NCBI GenBank assembly: GCA_038503035.1
Contig: JAVSML010001156.1
Span: forward strand, 461,356-525,355
Source: Crocodylus rhombifer
Taxonomy: Eukaryota > Chordata > Crocodylia > Crocodylidae
DNA: 64,000 nucleotides
Reading direction: 5' to 3'
Shown: positions 45,947 to 56,732 of the stretch, in pieces
How positions within the stretch are numbered: position 1 is the stretch's first letter
Layout of the letters: each line of letters begins with the position of its first letter
Translations under genes and position numbers: made by a program
The notes under the pieces: generated by a model
The model's input: the letters and a program-made list of their open reading frames with translations, nothing else
Databases searched by the model: none
Told to the model about the DNA's origin: nothing

Positions 45947-47798
45947 AGGGACCCAGGTCTTCCGTTTCCCACAGGAAAACAGAGAAAACCATGGATTTTC
46001 CAACTTTATCAAAGAACAAATGGATTTCCCCTCTTAGCAGAGATACCTGTGAATTTTCCACTTTTGCAAAGACCTCTGCAGGCAGGCAGAGTTCCAGTCT
46101 GCAAGAGCTAATTGCAGAAATGGCAGAAAACCCCCATCCCTGTCTGGAGGGGGAGGGAGAGGGGGAAAGGGCTGGCCTGAGCCTCTCAGTCACCCAAAGT
46201 TTGGCTCAGGCTCATTGTTGGTTCCTGAAGCCTAAGGTAAGTGGGGCTTGCAGAAGACTGGCGGGGTTATGGATCATGGCTGGGGGGCACCGGCAGAGCT
46301 GGGAGGATCCTGGGTGGCAGGTGTCGGTGTGGGTGACTGCCAAGGCTGGGGGAAGAGACAGTGGGGCAGGTGGGGGGCAGGGCGTAGGTGTGTGACTGGG
46401 GGCTGAGGGAGCATGGAGGTGTTGGAGGAAGCCCCACATGGAGTGCCTTCCAGGCATGTGAACCAGAAGTGATGCACTATCAGCCCAAGCAGGCTCCCTG
46501 CTTCCCTGTGCAGCTTCCCTGATTGGCCAATAGTGCACCGCTCCAGGTCTATGTACCGCTGGCTGGGTGGGCACTCCATGTCTTTCCCCAACACCTCCCT
46601 CCTTCCTCAGCCCTGAGTCAGCTTCCCACAGGAGTGTCCACCGCCTAGTGGCACGTGGACCTGGAGCAGTGCACTATCAGCCCTTCAGAGAAGCTGCACA
46701 GGGAAGCACAGAGCCTGCTCGGTCCAATAGTGTGCAGCTCCCAGTCCATACACCATGGATCGGGCCAAGCCAGGTGAGCTTCATGCCTCCATGTGCAGCT
46801 TCCCCCAGGAGTGCAGGAAGCTTCAGAAGGAGGCATGAAGCCTGCTCAGCCCACAGCACACAGCTACTGGTCCATGCACCACAGACTGGGTTTGTTGGGG
46901 GCAAGAGGTATTGCCAGTCCCCACCACAGCATGCACTCCCAGGGGGCAGGGAGGACCTGTACCCCNNNNNNNNNNGGTGGGGGCAGGGCAGGTGGACACT
47001 ACAGGCTTATGCTCCCAGCCCTGCTGCCCACCCCCAGGGCCTCCACAGCACAGGGTGTATGACCCAGCACATCAGGGCCACACAGGAAAACTGCCTGCTG
47101 CTCTGAGCTCCTCACTGCCCTGACCACACTTCCTCAGCAGGTGGGGACAGCAGCAAGGGGCACAATGCTGCACTGCTGCCTACATGGCCCCTGTGCACAC
47201 AGGGGAAGTGTAGTCAGGGCAGCATGTTGCTTGCAAAGGCAAGCAGCTTTCCTGAGCAGCCCCGCTGTGCCCTGCCATGCTGGGTCACACATGCTGCACT
47301 GTGGAGGCCCCAGGTGAGGGCAGAAGGGCAAGGACCATGAGCCTGCAGTGCGCACCCACCCCGTCCCTCCCCCCACACACACAGATCTGGGGGCCACAGA
47401 TCCCTTCTCTTCTCCAGGAGCCAACCCTATCCCCACCTGAGCCCACAGCAGGGAGACAGCAGTGGGGGAATTAACTCCAAGCTCCTTCTGCTGCAGCAGC
47501 CACTGCCTTCTGTTGGAGGCAAGGAGCTGTGGACCTGGGTCCCTGGCCCTATAGCCCTGACAGCTGGGGGCCCCCTCCAGCAGGGCTGGGGGTCAGGAGC
47601 TATGGGTGGGGGGTAAGAGATACAAGCAGGGCTGGGAGGTTGTGGTGGGGAAGGAGGGGCACTAGTTGGGCTGGGGAGCTGTTGTGGGGGGAGTGAGGGG
47701 CATGAGCAGAGCAAGGGAGTCTTTAATTTTAATCACATATTTGGGGGCTTTTATCAGAGAATTTGCCATTTTTTTATCAGGGAAAACCAGGATTCCTA
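45947..47798. mobile_element. hAT element, AGGGAYCC family, copy 1
   Basis: A 1.85-kb element. The left end is AGGGACCCAGGTCTTCCGTT and the right end read inward is TAGGAATCCTGGTTTTCCCT. It is flanked by TCATGTCC (45939-45946) and CCATGTCC (47799-47806), an 8-bp duplication with one mismatch. Both subterminal regions match the element at 49598-50794 (TTTCCCACAGGAAAAC and the block TTTAATTTTAATCA with TTATCAGAGAAT). The core (46230-47690) is GC-rich with no transposase. A 10-base assembly gap lies inside. Confidence 0.85.
46966..46975. other. Assembly gap (10 N)
   Basis: Ten undetermined bases inside the GC-rich core of the hAT element. The true missing length is unknown. Confidence 0.99.
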
Positions 47799-47869
47799 CC
47801 ATGTCCTTCCAGAATGAAGAAAAGTGAACAAAATTAAACATCTTAAAAAACAAACAAACAGTCGTGGCA

Positions 47870-48309
47870 ACAATCCCTCGATTCAAGGATGATCTCAACC
47901 ACAGCTCATTGATGGGTCATGAGATGACTTAAGAGTCCAGTACTTGCACCACAAATCTGTTCACAGAAGTTGCAGGTCTTTCCTCAGAAGAGAGTAATCT
48001 GTAGGCTGGGATTCCTCGCCTTTTCTTTCCTCCATGCTCTCTTCTTTGCTTTGAAGGCAAGACATTTTACCTCAAAATGGGCTGCTGCTTCATTGAGCTT
48101 ATAGTGCCATTGGAGTCAGTTGGCAGCCAGTTTCTCCCAACTCTTGATGACAGCATCCATTTTCTTGAGGTATGTCTTCAAAGTGTTCTTGTAATATTTC
48201 CTCTGGCCACTGCAAGATCTCAGGCTGCTATGAAGCTGGAAGTAGAGAGTTGGGTATCAGCACACAATGTCCAGTCCAGCCAAGTTACTGCTTGAGGATC
48301 ATCCAACTA
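47870..48309 (-). pseudogene. LINE ORF2 C-terminal domain (broken)
   Basis: Minus strand. MILK..LGWTGHCVLIPNSLL (near 48225-48295) is followed, after a frameshift, by GQRKYYKNTLKTYLKK (near 48170) and SWEKLAAN. The element ends with CNFCEQICGASTGLLSHLMT and H, Q, stop near 47900-47970, a C-x2-C-x12-H-x3-H zinc-finger-like motif. These blocks are in the order expected of the family's ORF2 tail. Confidence 0.8.
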
Positions 48310-48871
48310 CAATGCCTCTTGTGTCAGGCACATTGCATCCAACTCCACTCCCATGGTTACCCATCCTCAGTAACATTGCTCCCCATTATATCCACCATAG
48401 AAATGTCGTAGTGAACTTACTAGCCAGCCTCCATGATAACCCTATCCTGCCAGCACATTGAGACATATTCTACCCACCAATAGTGCAGCTCCCCTCCAGA
48501 CATCCAATATGGTCCACCTTTTCAAAACCCTCTGACTTTTTCTTATTTACTCAATGCTATGAAAAATCATCAGCACAAGCCCCAATCAATCACCACATAA
48601 TCTCTGGCCCTATAATCAGTCAACCAGATTCTAACTCGCCACACTGTTATTGGGCACTGTCAACCATTTTTTAACTGTACAGGGTCACTATACCTCAAAC
48701 TTATACCAATGAGGCCTTCACAATGACAACAAATGCCCTTGGGGAAAAGCTCAATCCATGCCCCACATTGTTGAGTCGTGTCCTTTTACTATGCTACTTG
48801 GTGGCCTACAAGCTCTTCACACTGGTGACGACATCACCTTAAGATGGCTGAAACCACATACACTAAATAAA
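48310..48871 (+). mobile_element. 5'-truncated LINE 3' fragment inserted in the minus LINE
   Basis: A 562-bp plus-strand insertion flanked by AACTA (48305-48309 and 48872-48876). It encodes only the end of a different LINE ORF2. LHPTPLPWLPILSNIAP (near 48325) and NLLASLHDNPILPAH come first, then SRHPIWSTF. A cysteine/histidine block follows, NKCPWGKAQSMPHIVESCPF (near 48725-48790), with LLGGLQALHTGDD. The fragment finishes in an A-rich tail (AAATAAAA). Stops and at least one frameshift are present. 5' truncation plus an A-rich tail plus a short duplication is the signature of target-primed reverse transcription. Confidence 0.8.
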
Positions 48872-48872
48872 A

Positions 48873-49597
48873 ACTAACTCAATACTAGTAACACTAGCAA
48901 GGACATTGGTGTTTGTGAAAATCTTCCCATTTGATGCCCAGTATTTTTGGAAAGCATTGTTGGTGATACTTCAAGAGGTTCTTGAGATGACAACAGTAGG
49001 TCACCAATGTTTCACACTTTAGAGGAGAGTCAGTATTATGACTGCATTGTAGATCTGGATCTTGGTGTTTTTGAGAGGGTGATGAGTAGACATATGCTGA
49101 AACAATTTCCCAGAGGAGGCACTTGCATACTGGATCTCAAGCTAGATCACTTCAAAGCTCACTCTCTGAGAGAGGTGGCTACCAAGGTAAGAGAAGTTAT
49201 CAACTACCTCCAGGGTCTTTTCCTTGATGGTAATTTGGTGGGATAGGGTCACATCCATGGCCCATGGCAGTCTTCTCAATGTTGAGAGAGACACCCAAGG
49301 TTAGGTAGGCTTCTCCAAAAAGATCCAGCATGGCCTGGAAGTTTTTCTTGGTGTGAGCAAGAAGGGTGCAGTAATTGGCATATTGAAGGTCAAGGACAGT
49401 TGCTTTTAGTACTTTGGTCTTGGAGCAAGAATGACCCAGATTGAGGAGCCCTCCATCCATTTGGGATTCAAAAGTCAATTCTAGAAGGAAAGCCATCCAG
49501 GATGACTGTCAAATAAAAAAAGGAGAATAGAGTTGGGGTGATGACACATCCCTGCTTGACCCCAGTTCAGATGACAAATGGATCTGTCTCTGATCAA
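48873..49597 (-). pseudogene. LINE reverse transcriptase, catalytic and thumb part (broken)
   Basis: Minus strand. Around 49380-49400 the catalytic box reads YANY where Y/FADD is expected, within LQYANYCTLLAHTKKN. SLNIEKT follows near 49280. Further downstream HLKNLLKYHQQCFPKILGIK (near 48960-49000) matches the thumb-region text seen in related LINEs (the H-R-L-ILGI-W pattern). The altered catalytic box and several stops show it is inactive. Confidence 0.82.
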
Positions 49598-50794
49598 CAG
49601 GGATCTGGGTTTTCCATTTCCCACAGAAAAATGGAGTAAAATGCAGATTAGCACCCTCACTGGAAGAAAACATGGATTTCTCATTTTAACGGAGAAACCC
49701 ATGGAGTTTGCAGTTTTGCAAAGCGCTCTCTACATGCTGCCAGAGTTCCAGCCTGCAAGGGGCTGGGAGGGAGTGGGAGGAGGGTGATCGGGCAGGGGGC
49801 GCCATGTGCGTGTATATACACATGGCCTCCAGGCAGCCTGGAGAGCAGCTCCTGCAGGTAAGTATGGGGAGGAGGAAAATAGAGGCCCCCATAGGGAGAG
49901 AGGGAGTTGTGTGGGGCTGGGGCTGCTGCCCAGTCAGGCAGTTCATGGGGCTCGGGGCCTGGGTCCACAATGTGTGACTGCAGGACCCTGGCAGGGGGTG
50001 GAACTGGGCTGCGGGTGGCTCATCCAGGAGGTGGAAGGGTGAGGCTGGCTATCCGCCACTGTGTGCACTCCCAGGTGGGCAGGGAAGACCCATGCCCCCC
50101 CAGATCTGTGTGCGGTGTGGGGACAGATGCACACTGCCCCCTGTGGTCTCAGGCTCCCACCCTGCTGCCCTCCACCAGTGTCTCTGCAGCCTGGCAGGTC
50201 TGACCTGGCACTGCAGGGCAATGGGGCTATGCAGGAAAGCTGCCTGCTACTGAGAGCTCTGAGCTGCCCCAGCAATGCATCCCCTGCCCATGCAACTGCC
50301 CCTTTGCTGCCATGCATACAGGAGACACATCACCAGGGCAGCATGAAACTCACACCTGCAAGCAGCCTTCCTGTGTGGCCCCACTGTGCCCTGCTGTTCC
50401 AGGTCACAGCCACTGGGCTGTGAAGGCAACAAGGGAGGGCAGCAGGGCAGGACCTGAGCCCACCCCTGGTCCGTACACAGATCAGGGCAGCATGGGTCCC
50501 TCCTGCCCCCTCGGACAGCATTCATCATGGGGAACCCCCCTCCGCCCCCCCAAGCCTGCAGCAAGTAGGCAGTGTGCGGGAGGAGCCAGGCTCTGCTCTG
50601 CTGCAACAGCCACCACCTCCTGCTGGGGGCAGGGGGCAGCAGACCATGGTCCCTGACCCCGTAGCCCTGGCAGCTGGGATCCTCCTCCAGCAGGGCAGGG
50701 AGGAGCTGTCGGGCACCTTTCATTTTAATCATGGCTTTGGGGGGGTTTAATCAGAGAATCTGCTATTTTTTATTAGGGAAAACCAGGATCCCTG
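49598..50794. mobile_element. hAT element, AGGGAYCC family, copy 2, inside the LINE
   Basis: A 1.2-kb element. The left end is CAGGGATCTGGGTTTTCCAT and the right end read inward is CAGGGATCCTGGTTTTCCCT. It is flanked by CTGATCAA (49590-49597) and ATGATCAA (50795-50802), an 8-bp duplication with one mismatch. Subterminal regions are shared with the 45947 copy. The core is GC-rich and lacks transposase; frames such as 161 codons at 50247-50732 on minus are unassigned. It interrupts the reverse transcriptase of the minus-strand LINE, so it is younger than that LINE. Confidence 0.9.
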
Positions 50795-50798
50795 ATGA

Positions 50799-51525
50799 TC
50801 AACTACATGGCACGGCCTCAGTAATCTGGCCGTGGAGAAGCCTCAGAACCTTGGTGTACTTTTCAAGGCATCCAAATCTGGCCAGTATTTTCCACAAAGC
50901 TTCATGACTGATGGAATCAAAGGCCTTAGTAAGGTCAATGAAGGCTATATACAGGTCTTGGTGTTGTTCCCGACACCTCTCTTGGACCTGGCAAGCAACC
51001 AAGATCATGGCAGTTGCCCCATGGAATGGTCTGAAACCACAGTGAGATTCTGGCAGGACTTCCCCAGCAAGAGGCAGAAAATGGTTCAGGAGGATGCAGA
51101 TGAGGATTTTCCCTGCTGTGGAAAGGAGGGTGATACCTCAATAGTTCCCACACACAGACTTCTTTCCTTTCTTGAAGATAGTCATAGTGCTGGCATTCCT
51201 CAGGTCCCCCGGGATCTGTTCATTGTTTCAAATTCAGAGAATAAATTTATGAAGACTTGGTACCAGTTCTTCACTGCCAGCTGTATTTCAGCAGGTATCC
51301 CATCTGGTCCAGTAGCCTTGTTGTTGTTGGTTTCCTTGATGGCATGCCATACTTTTAGGATAAAAGAGTTGACAAGGGAACCCCGTTCAGGGTGCTAGGG
51401 GATGGACTCAATGGTGGTAACCACCACAGTTGACTCACAGTTCAAGAGTGCCTCAAAGTGCTTTTTCCATCTCACTTGGATAGATTCATCGTCTTTGAGG
51501 AGCAGTAACCCATTGTGCAATCGCA
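50799..51525 (-). pseudogene. LINE reverse transcriptase, N-terminal half (broken)
   Basis: Minus strand. RWKKHFEALLNCES near 51460 and NNNKATGPDGIPAEIQLAV near 51310 (the conserved GPDGIPAE block) lie upstream of IAFIDLTKAFDSISHEALWK near 50900-50945, the RT motif A region with its catalytic aspartate. The frame shifts and has stops between these blocks. It ends where the hAT at 49598-50794 interrupts it. This would have been the polymerase copying element RNA at the target site. Confidence 0.85.
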
Positions 51526-54500
51526 GGAAAGTAGGACTAAGTAGGAAATACAAAAATGTGTATATTCCACCTACATAATGCTACCTTAATCCTGCTTTCT
51601 TTGTGTAATGAACCAAGAACCAACATGCCAGTAACCCATAGACTATTCTGATACCCTCACCTGTGCTTCAGAATATTCTGGGAACAGCATACATGAGCAC
51701 TGTAGGACTAAGTCCAAGACCTTTGCTTTACTAGGCAAAACTCAGATGCAGGTCCAGTGTAGCACAAAGGAGCCATAAAGATTTATGGAAGTCTGGTGGC
51801 GTACATGACTATGATCACCAGAGCTTAGCAAGGGATAATGTCTCAAAGAGGCAAGGATGAAGAGATGGTAACATGCAGCAGCCCTGGAGAGGTTTGCATA
51901 GGGCAGCCTATGTTTTTGTGGAGCTCTTGTTCACCTTGATACAAGTTTAATCAAATCAAAGAAAAAGGAAATGGCAGTATTTTTAGCACTACTCTGTGGG
52001 TGCTACTATAATGCAGGAACTGCCATTCTGGAGCCATCTATGATCTATCTACTTCGCTACCAATTTCAAGCAATGACCAATACTAACTTTCAGATTTAGT
52101 GGCACATAGCACAGGAATAAGCAGCTATGAAATAACCTACCCTCAGGGAAAATTCTTTCCTAACCCTCATTAGCGGGAGGTGGACTCATGTCCTGACACA
52201 AAGGTTTAACTCCTTACTATTATAAAACTCTGGATACACTTGTTATCCATACAAATGTTTCTTGGTACGCTGTTACCATAGCTCTGGCAGTCGAAAGCTC
52301 TTCATATTTACAGTATATTACGTGAATAAATATTTCCTTGGTGACTTTTTAATAGTGACCATTAAATGTATACTCACAAAACTTCTGAAATTAACTTGAG
52401 GTAATAATAAGCAAACTTACTCTTAAATGTCTACAAAAAAAAAAAAGCTTTGGTGTATATTAACAGCCTGGGGTATTATTCTTTTATTTTGATTTTAAAG
52501 CAATTCTCTTTTTAAAAAGTTGACAGTAGTGTTTACAGGAATGTAATCCTTCGCACTAACAAGAGGAGTAATTCATTTTAAAAGCCAGGAATGAAAAATG
52601 AAAGGGAAAGATCATTTAATTTTTAAAATAGAATTAGTGAAAAGAACTCCTATTAATGGTTTTTATAGGCTGTTTTCTACAGACAAAATTCATTTTTCTT
52701 TCAAGAAGATTCTCAATGAATGAGGTAAATAAGGAGAATGGCTGAAATGATATCTAGATTTTGATGTAATGCTTGTCATCTACTCTTGTTCATCAAGCCA
52801 CCTGTCAACCCTGATTCTCAATCAATCAAATCAAAAAAATCAAATCAAGCAGAAAGGCAGGTCTCAGCCAGTTCCCTTCATTTTGTCTTCCACAGGGCCT
52901 AGAATATGTAAAGATACTGTTTGATTTCAACAGGTTTTACCAAACCTCCATGTTATTATAGCTCCACCACTGAGCATATGCTTAATTTCCTGTGCATCCT
53001 CAGTGCACCAGGGCCGAAAAGGGCTGAGACATACAGCCTCCAGGATTTTCTCACATACCAAGACAATAAGTAACCACATAAGTTGTCCAACAGATGTCTG
53101 CCATTATGATATGGTTTTAATCACTGGAGGAGAAATTTAATAATATAAAGCATTTTTATTACACATTTCAAGTGTTTTTCATGGTGCCCATGATGGCATT
53201 GCAAATCTGTTTGTTTGCCCAGTTAACAATATGTTAAAAATAAGAAAGGGGTGGGTCCAGAAGTCACTGCCATTCCATTCACTAGCATTCTGTGGCTTTG
53301 GAAAAATGCTCAACTCATGCTCTGTGTGAAAGAGAGAAACCAATACAAATATACATAAAAAACCTAAATATAAGATTAAAAAAACCCTCTCTGATTTAAT
53401 TCTACATTTTATTTTGCTTTCATCAATTATGAGTTTCTGAAATTATAAGCAATTAAATTAGAATAAGGAATATAAGAATAAATTAGAATAAGGAATTCCT
53501 TGCCATGTGACAGCTGATTTATAGAATAAAACAATTTGTTCTGTTTTAGGGTAAAAAAATTATTATTCAATTGATATTCACAGTTTTATCAAATGTACTC
53601 CATTTCCCAAACCTTATTTAAATTTTTTGCAACTGGCTTGAATTCTAAAGAGAAGTTTTCAAGCACATTTTGCAGGGACTGACACAACTAACCACAGAAG
53701 TATTATAAAATCAGAATAGTCATAACCCACAGAAACTTAAGACAATTTTCAGTGAAACAAGTAGTCACTTTAAAAGTGAATCTGGTCATATTTACTATCA
53801 TTCAGGAATTGTGATTAGAAAATAAATAAATAAACAGTACCTGTAGCTTGAATAACATTTTACAAACATTATATTCAACAAACAGCACCATCAAGGAAAT
53901 CATAACAATTTCATGATTTATAAATTGGCTTTATACTGAAAATGAGTAGTGGCCGAACATTAATACATGAAAAAGGCCATCATAGGAATAAAGCAATGCA
54001 AGAGTGAAATATTGTAATTATCATGTATTTATACCCCACAAACAGGCATTCATTTCTAACAGAGGAGATTACAAAAGAGGGAGCAGTATAGGTGCTCAGC
54101 CTGCAACTGCCGTCCCCTGCCCCTTGTGGTTTCCCAAGACCGAGTGATCTGCGGTAAGGGTGGGGAATAACAGCTGCTCCAGTGCTCCAATTCCCAGGAA
54201 AACAGGAGCAACGCAGCAAAGCCTCCTGTCGCCTTCTCAAAAGGACCAAGCAGTCTGGCAAAGCTCACCACCACCCACTTCACAAAAGTTTCCTGTTAAA
54301 ATTATACTAAGTTACTGGAATTTCCATTAAGCAAATACTAAAAAAGTTCCATAGGGTAACTGTGACTTCTGAATAGAGTGCCATAGGGTAACTGTGACGA
54401 TTTTCACAAACTTCATCAGAACCCCCCAAAAATCTGCCATTTCTATTGCATGCTATACTTTTCTTTCCATTTTTGTAACCTTTACACTTATTTCTTAAGT

Positions 54501-55235
54501 GAATGTTTCTTCTTGATCCTGGCTCAATTAATACACTTTGACCAATTCAAATGATTTCTTGGCACATTTCCTGAAGTATTCAAAAATACATCTCCTGGAT
54601 AACTTTGACTTTTGAGTCATTATTTCCCAAATTATTGCATTTTAACTTTGGTGGAAGAGAAAGGCTGCCCCGGTTGAAACAATGCAAGAGTTGATGGCTC
54701 AACCTGTTCCTCCTGTTCTGATCCACAATAACTGAAGAAGGCTGTCTGAAGGATGAGCAAATGCTATTTGTTTACTTTCTAAATTATGCAACCTGGATAT
54801 CCTACATTTAGGATTTTTGCATAATGTTAACATTAAAAATATTACTCCCTGTACTGCATTATAAGTGGAGTTGGTAGAGAACTCTTAGCTTTAAGTTGCT
54901 TGGTGCTTTCCACATAATATGTTCTTTATATTCCTAAATCTTGTTTTGAGAAGTTTAAAGACCTCCAGAAAGCCTTTGGCAGAAGGAAAGACTTCTGACT
55001 AAAAAGCTGTTTTTCTTTGTCCCATGAAACTCCATTCAGGTGCTGCTAAGATATAAATCTATTTCTTACACTCCTTAACAAAACTGCAGCAACCAGTCAA
55101 AATAATAACACAGCATATACATTCTAAGGCCAAGCCCGTGGCACTACTGAAGCAGAAGTAGCAGACACTGGAGTACCAATAGAGCAAGTGAAGCAGGTAA
55201 ACTTAAAGGAGGACAACAAAGTTTGTGCATACATA
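51526..55235. other. Unique AT-rich DNA, no certain gene
   Basis: Largely AT-rich unique DNA without mobile elements I can name. 52440-52720 has the look of constrained noncoding DNA (long A/T tracts around CCTTCGCACTAACAAGAGGA). 54063-54153 is an exon-like segment, reported as a low-confidence finding. An 18-bp tandem duplication occurs at 54349-54398. Confidence 0.5.
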
Positions 55236-55238
55236 TTA

Positions 55239-55442
55239 GGCGCATCTTCACGAGTTGCTCATTGCTACAGGAACATAGTTTTGGCAAACATTAAATGTGA
55301 CGCTGACACTAGCGTGTAGTAGGCTCAGAAACAACCCACGCACTGCCAAGACTACGCAGTAATGACGGTTACTGTACTTCAGCAAGTACTAAATGACAGT
55401 GCAGTAACAACTGTGCAGTCGGGAACACGTGTGGACGTACCC
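55239..55442. mobile_element. Small Harbinger-like MITE
   Basis: About 204 bp. The left end is GGCGCATCTTCACGAGTTGC and the right end read inward is GGGTACGTCCACACGTGTTC. It has internal GCAGTAA/TTACTG motifs as in the elements at 12844 and 17051. Flanks are TTA on the left and AGT on the right, so a duplication is not proven. Confidence 0.5.
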
Positions 55443-56678
55443 AGTGTAACCCAACCTCCAACTCAGCAATCACATTTTATTCTCATAGGACAACTATTTC
55501 ATTCAGTATACAGGACAGGTACAAAGGGGACAGAATTAATATTGCAGAGGCAACACCAAGTCAGACTGCACCAAGGCAGGCACCGTGCACGATGGTACAT
55601 TTATACAAAATATACTTGTTGTGACGCGTGGGTGTAGGAAGCAGTCAAAGAACACATGACTGGGAGTAGGTGTATGACTGAGAGGTAACAAAAGATAAAG
55701 TTTCCCGACTCTGGGACAGGGATAGCAAGGAAGTGCGACCTCTTGTGGGTCTCACACTAGTACCTAGGAAAAACTATGAAAAAGGAAAGGTGTATCCTCT
55801 CCCTTCCCAAGTGACAGAAGCTTAAGGACCCCTCAAGTAGTTAAATGGCATCCACTGGCATGAGTTCTTGTTTCCTGCTTCGGAACTTTGGTTTGAAAAT
55901 GAAGTTGGGACTGAGAGAAAAGCATTGAACTGAATGGTCACTGGGAACTTCATTCTACCTTCCCTGGATGGCAAATCTGCTCATTGGCTTCGACTGACAT
56001 TTACTAGCTCTAGAGTGGATGCAACCTGCATAGGTAGTGACCTACTGAAATTGCAATTTTGTGATTTTTGCAGAAACTGCGAAATCAGTAGGTCCCCTGC
56101 AAAAAAGCCCAGTCTGACAAAAAAGTGTGGAAACAGCCAGCAAGCGGGGGAGAAAAATAGGGGGAGGTGCAAACAGAAAATAATGGGAAGCCCTGGTGTC
56201 CTGAAACATGGGGGCGGGGGTGGGGGTGGAGGGGAGGAGATTTTCATGGCAGAGTGCAGCGGGCTTTCCCAAGCAGCCCCAGAAGTCTCACCACTCCCCA
56301 GAGACTAACAAACGGTGGGACTTCTGGGGCCCCTCGGCCAAAGGGGCCCCACGCTCCGCCACAAAAATGGCAAACAGCACCATGCACAGACTATAAATCA
56401 GAGGGCAGTCACCCCAAATGTGGTAGGTCCATACACATAGGATCTTTTAAATTCGCTTATAATATAATATAATACAGTTACATGTAATCACAAGTATTTT
56501 GTCATAAAATTAATTAATGGCAAAGTATGGCAATAATTATTGAATTTGCCAAACTACTATCCAAACCTCCTTTTCTAAAAACATGTCTGTGTTCTATTTT
56601 CTCTTTCTCCCAATTCAAGCTCATAGAAATTCCCAGCTATCTAAAGATATTAGCTGTTACCCAGGAATTCAGATAATT
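55443..56678. other. Unique DNA, no gene seen
   Basis: Mixed composition with a G-rich strand near 56207-56238. The 124-codon plus frame at 55934-56308 has no recognisable domain. Confidence 0.4.
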
Positions 56679-56732
56679 ATAGAATCATAAGAACAGAGGA
56701 AATTAGCACTGGGATAGACCTCACAAGGTCAT

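Larger units (their letters stand above)
47860..51525 (-). mobile_element. Non-LTR retrotransposon (clade not assigned), doubly interrupted
   Basis: Minus-strand LINE in three pieces: 50795-51525 (RT N-terminal half), about 48872-49597 (RT catalytic region and thumb) and 47860-48309 (C-terminal domain and 3' end). The pieces join in the correct order once the insertions at 48310-48871 and 49598-50794 are removed. The 3' end near 47860 is followed on minus by TTTGTTTGTTTTTTAAG, a tail-like repeat. The 5' part (endonuclease) is missing. It is distinct from CR1 in its RT text and in ending with a zinc-finger-like CNFCEQICG..H..TH motif. Confidence 0.85.

Noticed and set aside
46567..47106. 179-codon frame across the N gap
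   Set aside because: It crosses undetermined bases and lies in the GC-rich core of a hAT; no domain.
50832..51398. 188-codon plus-strand frame
   Set aside because: It is antisense to the LINE reverse transcriptase, whose motifs (GPDGIPAE, DLTKAFD) are on the minus strand.
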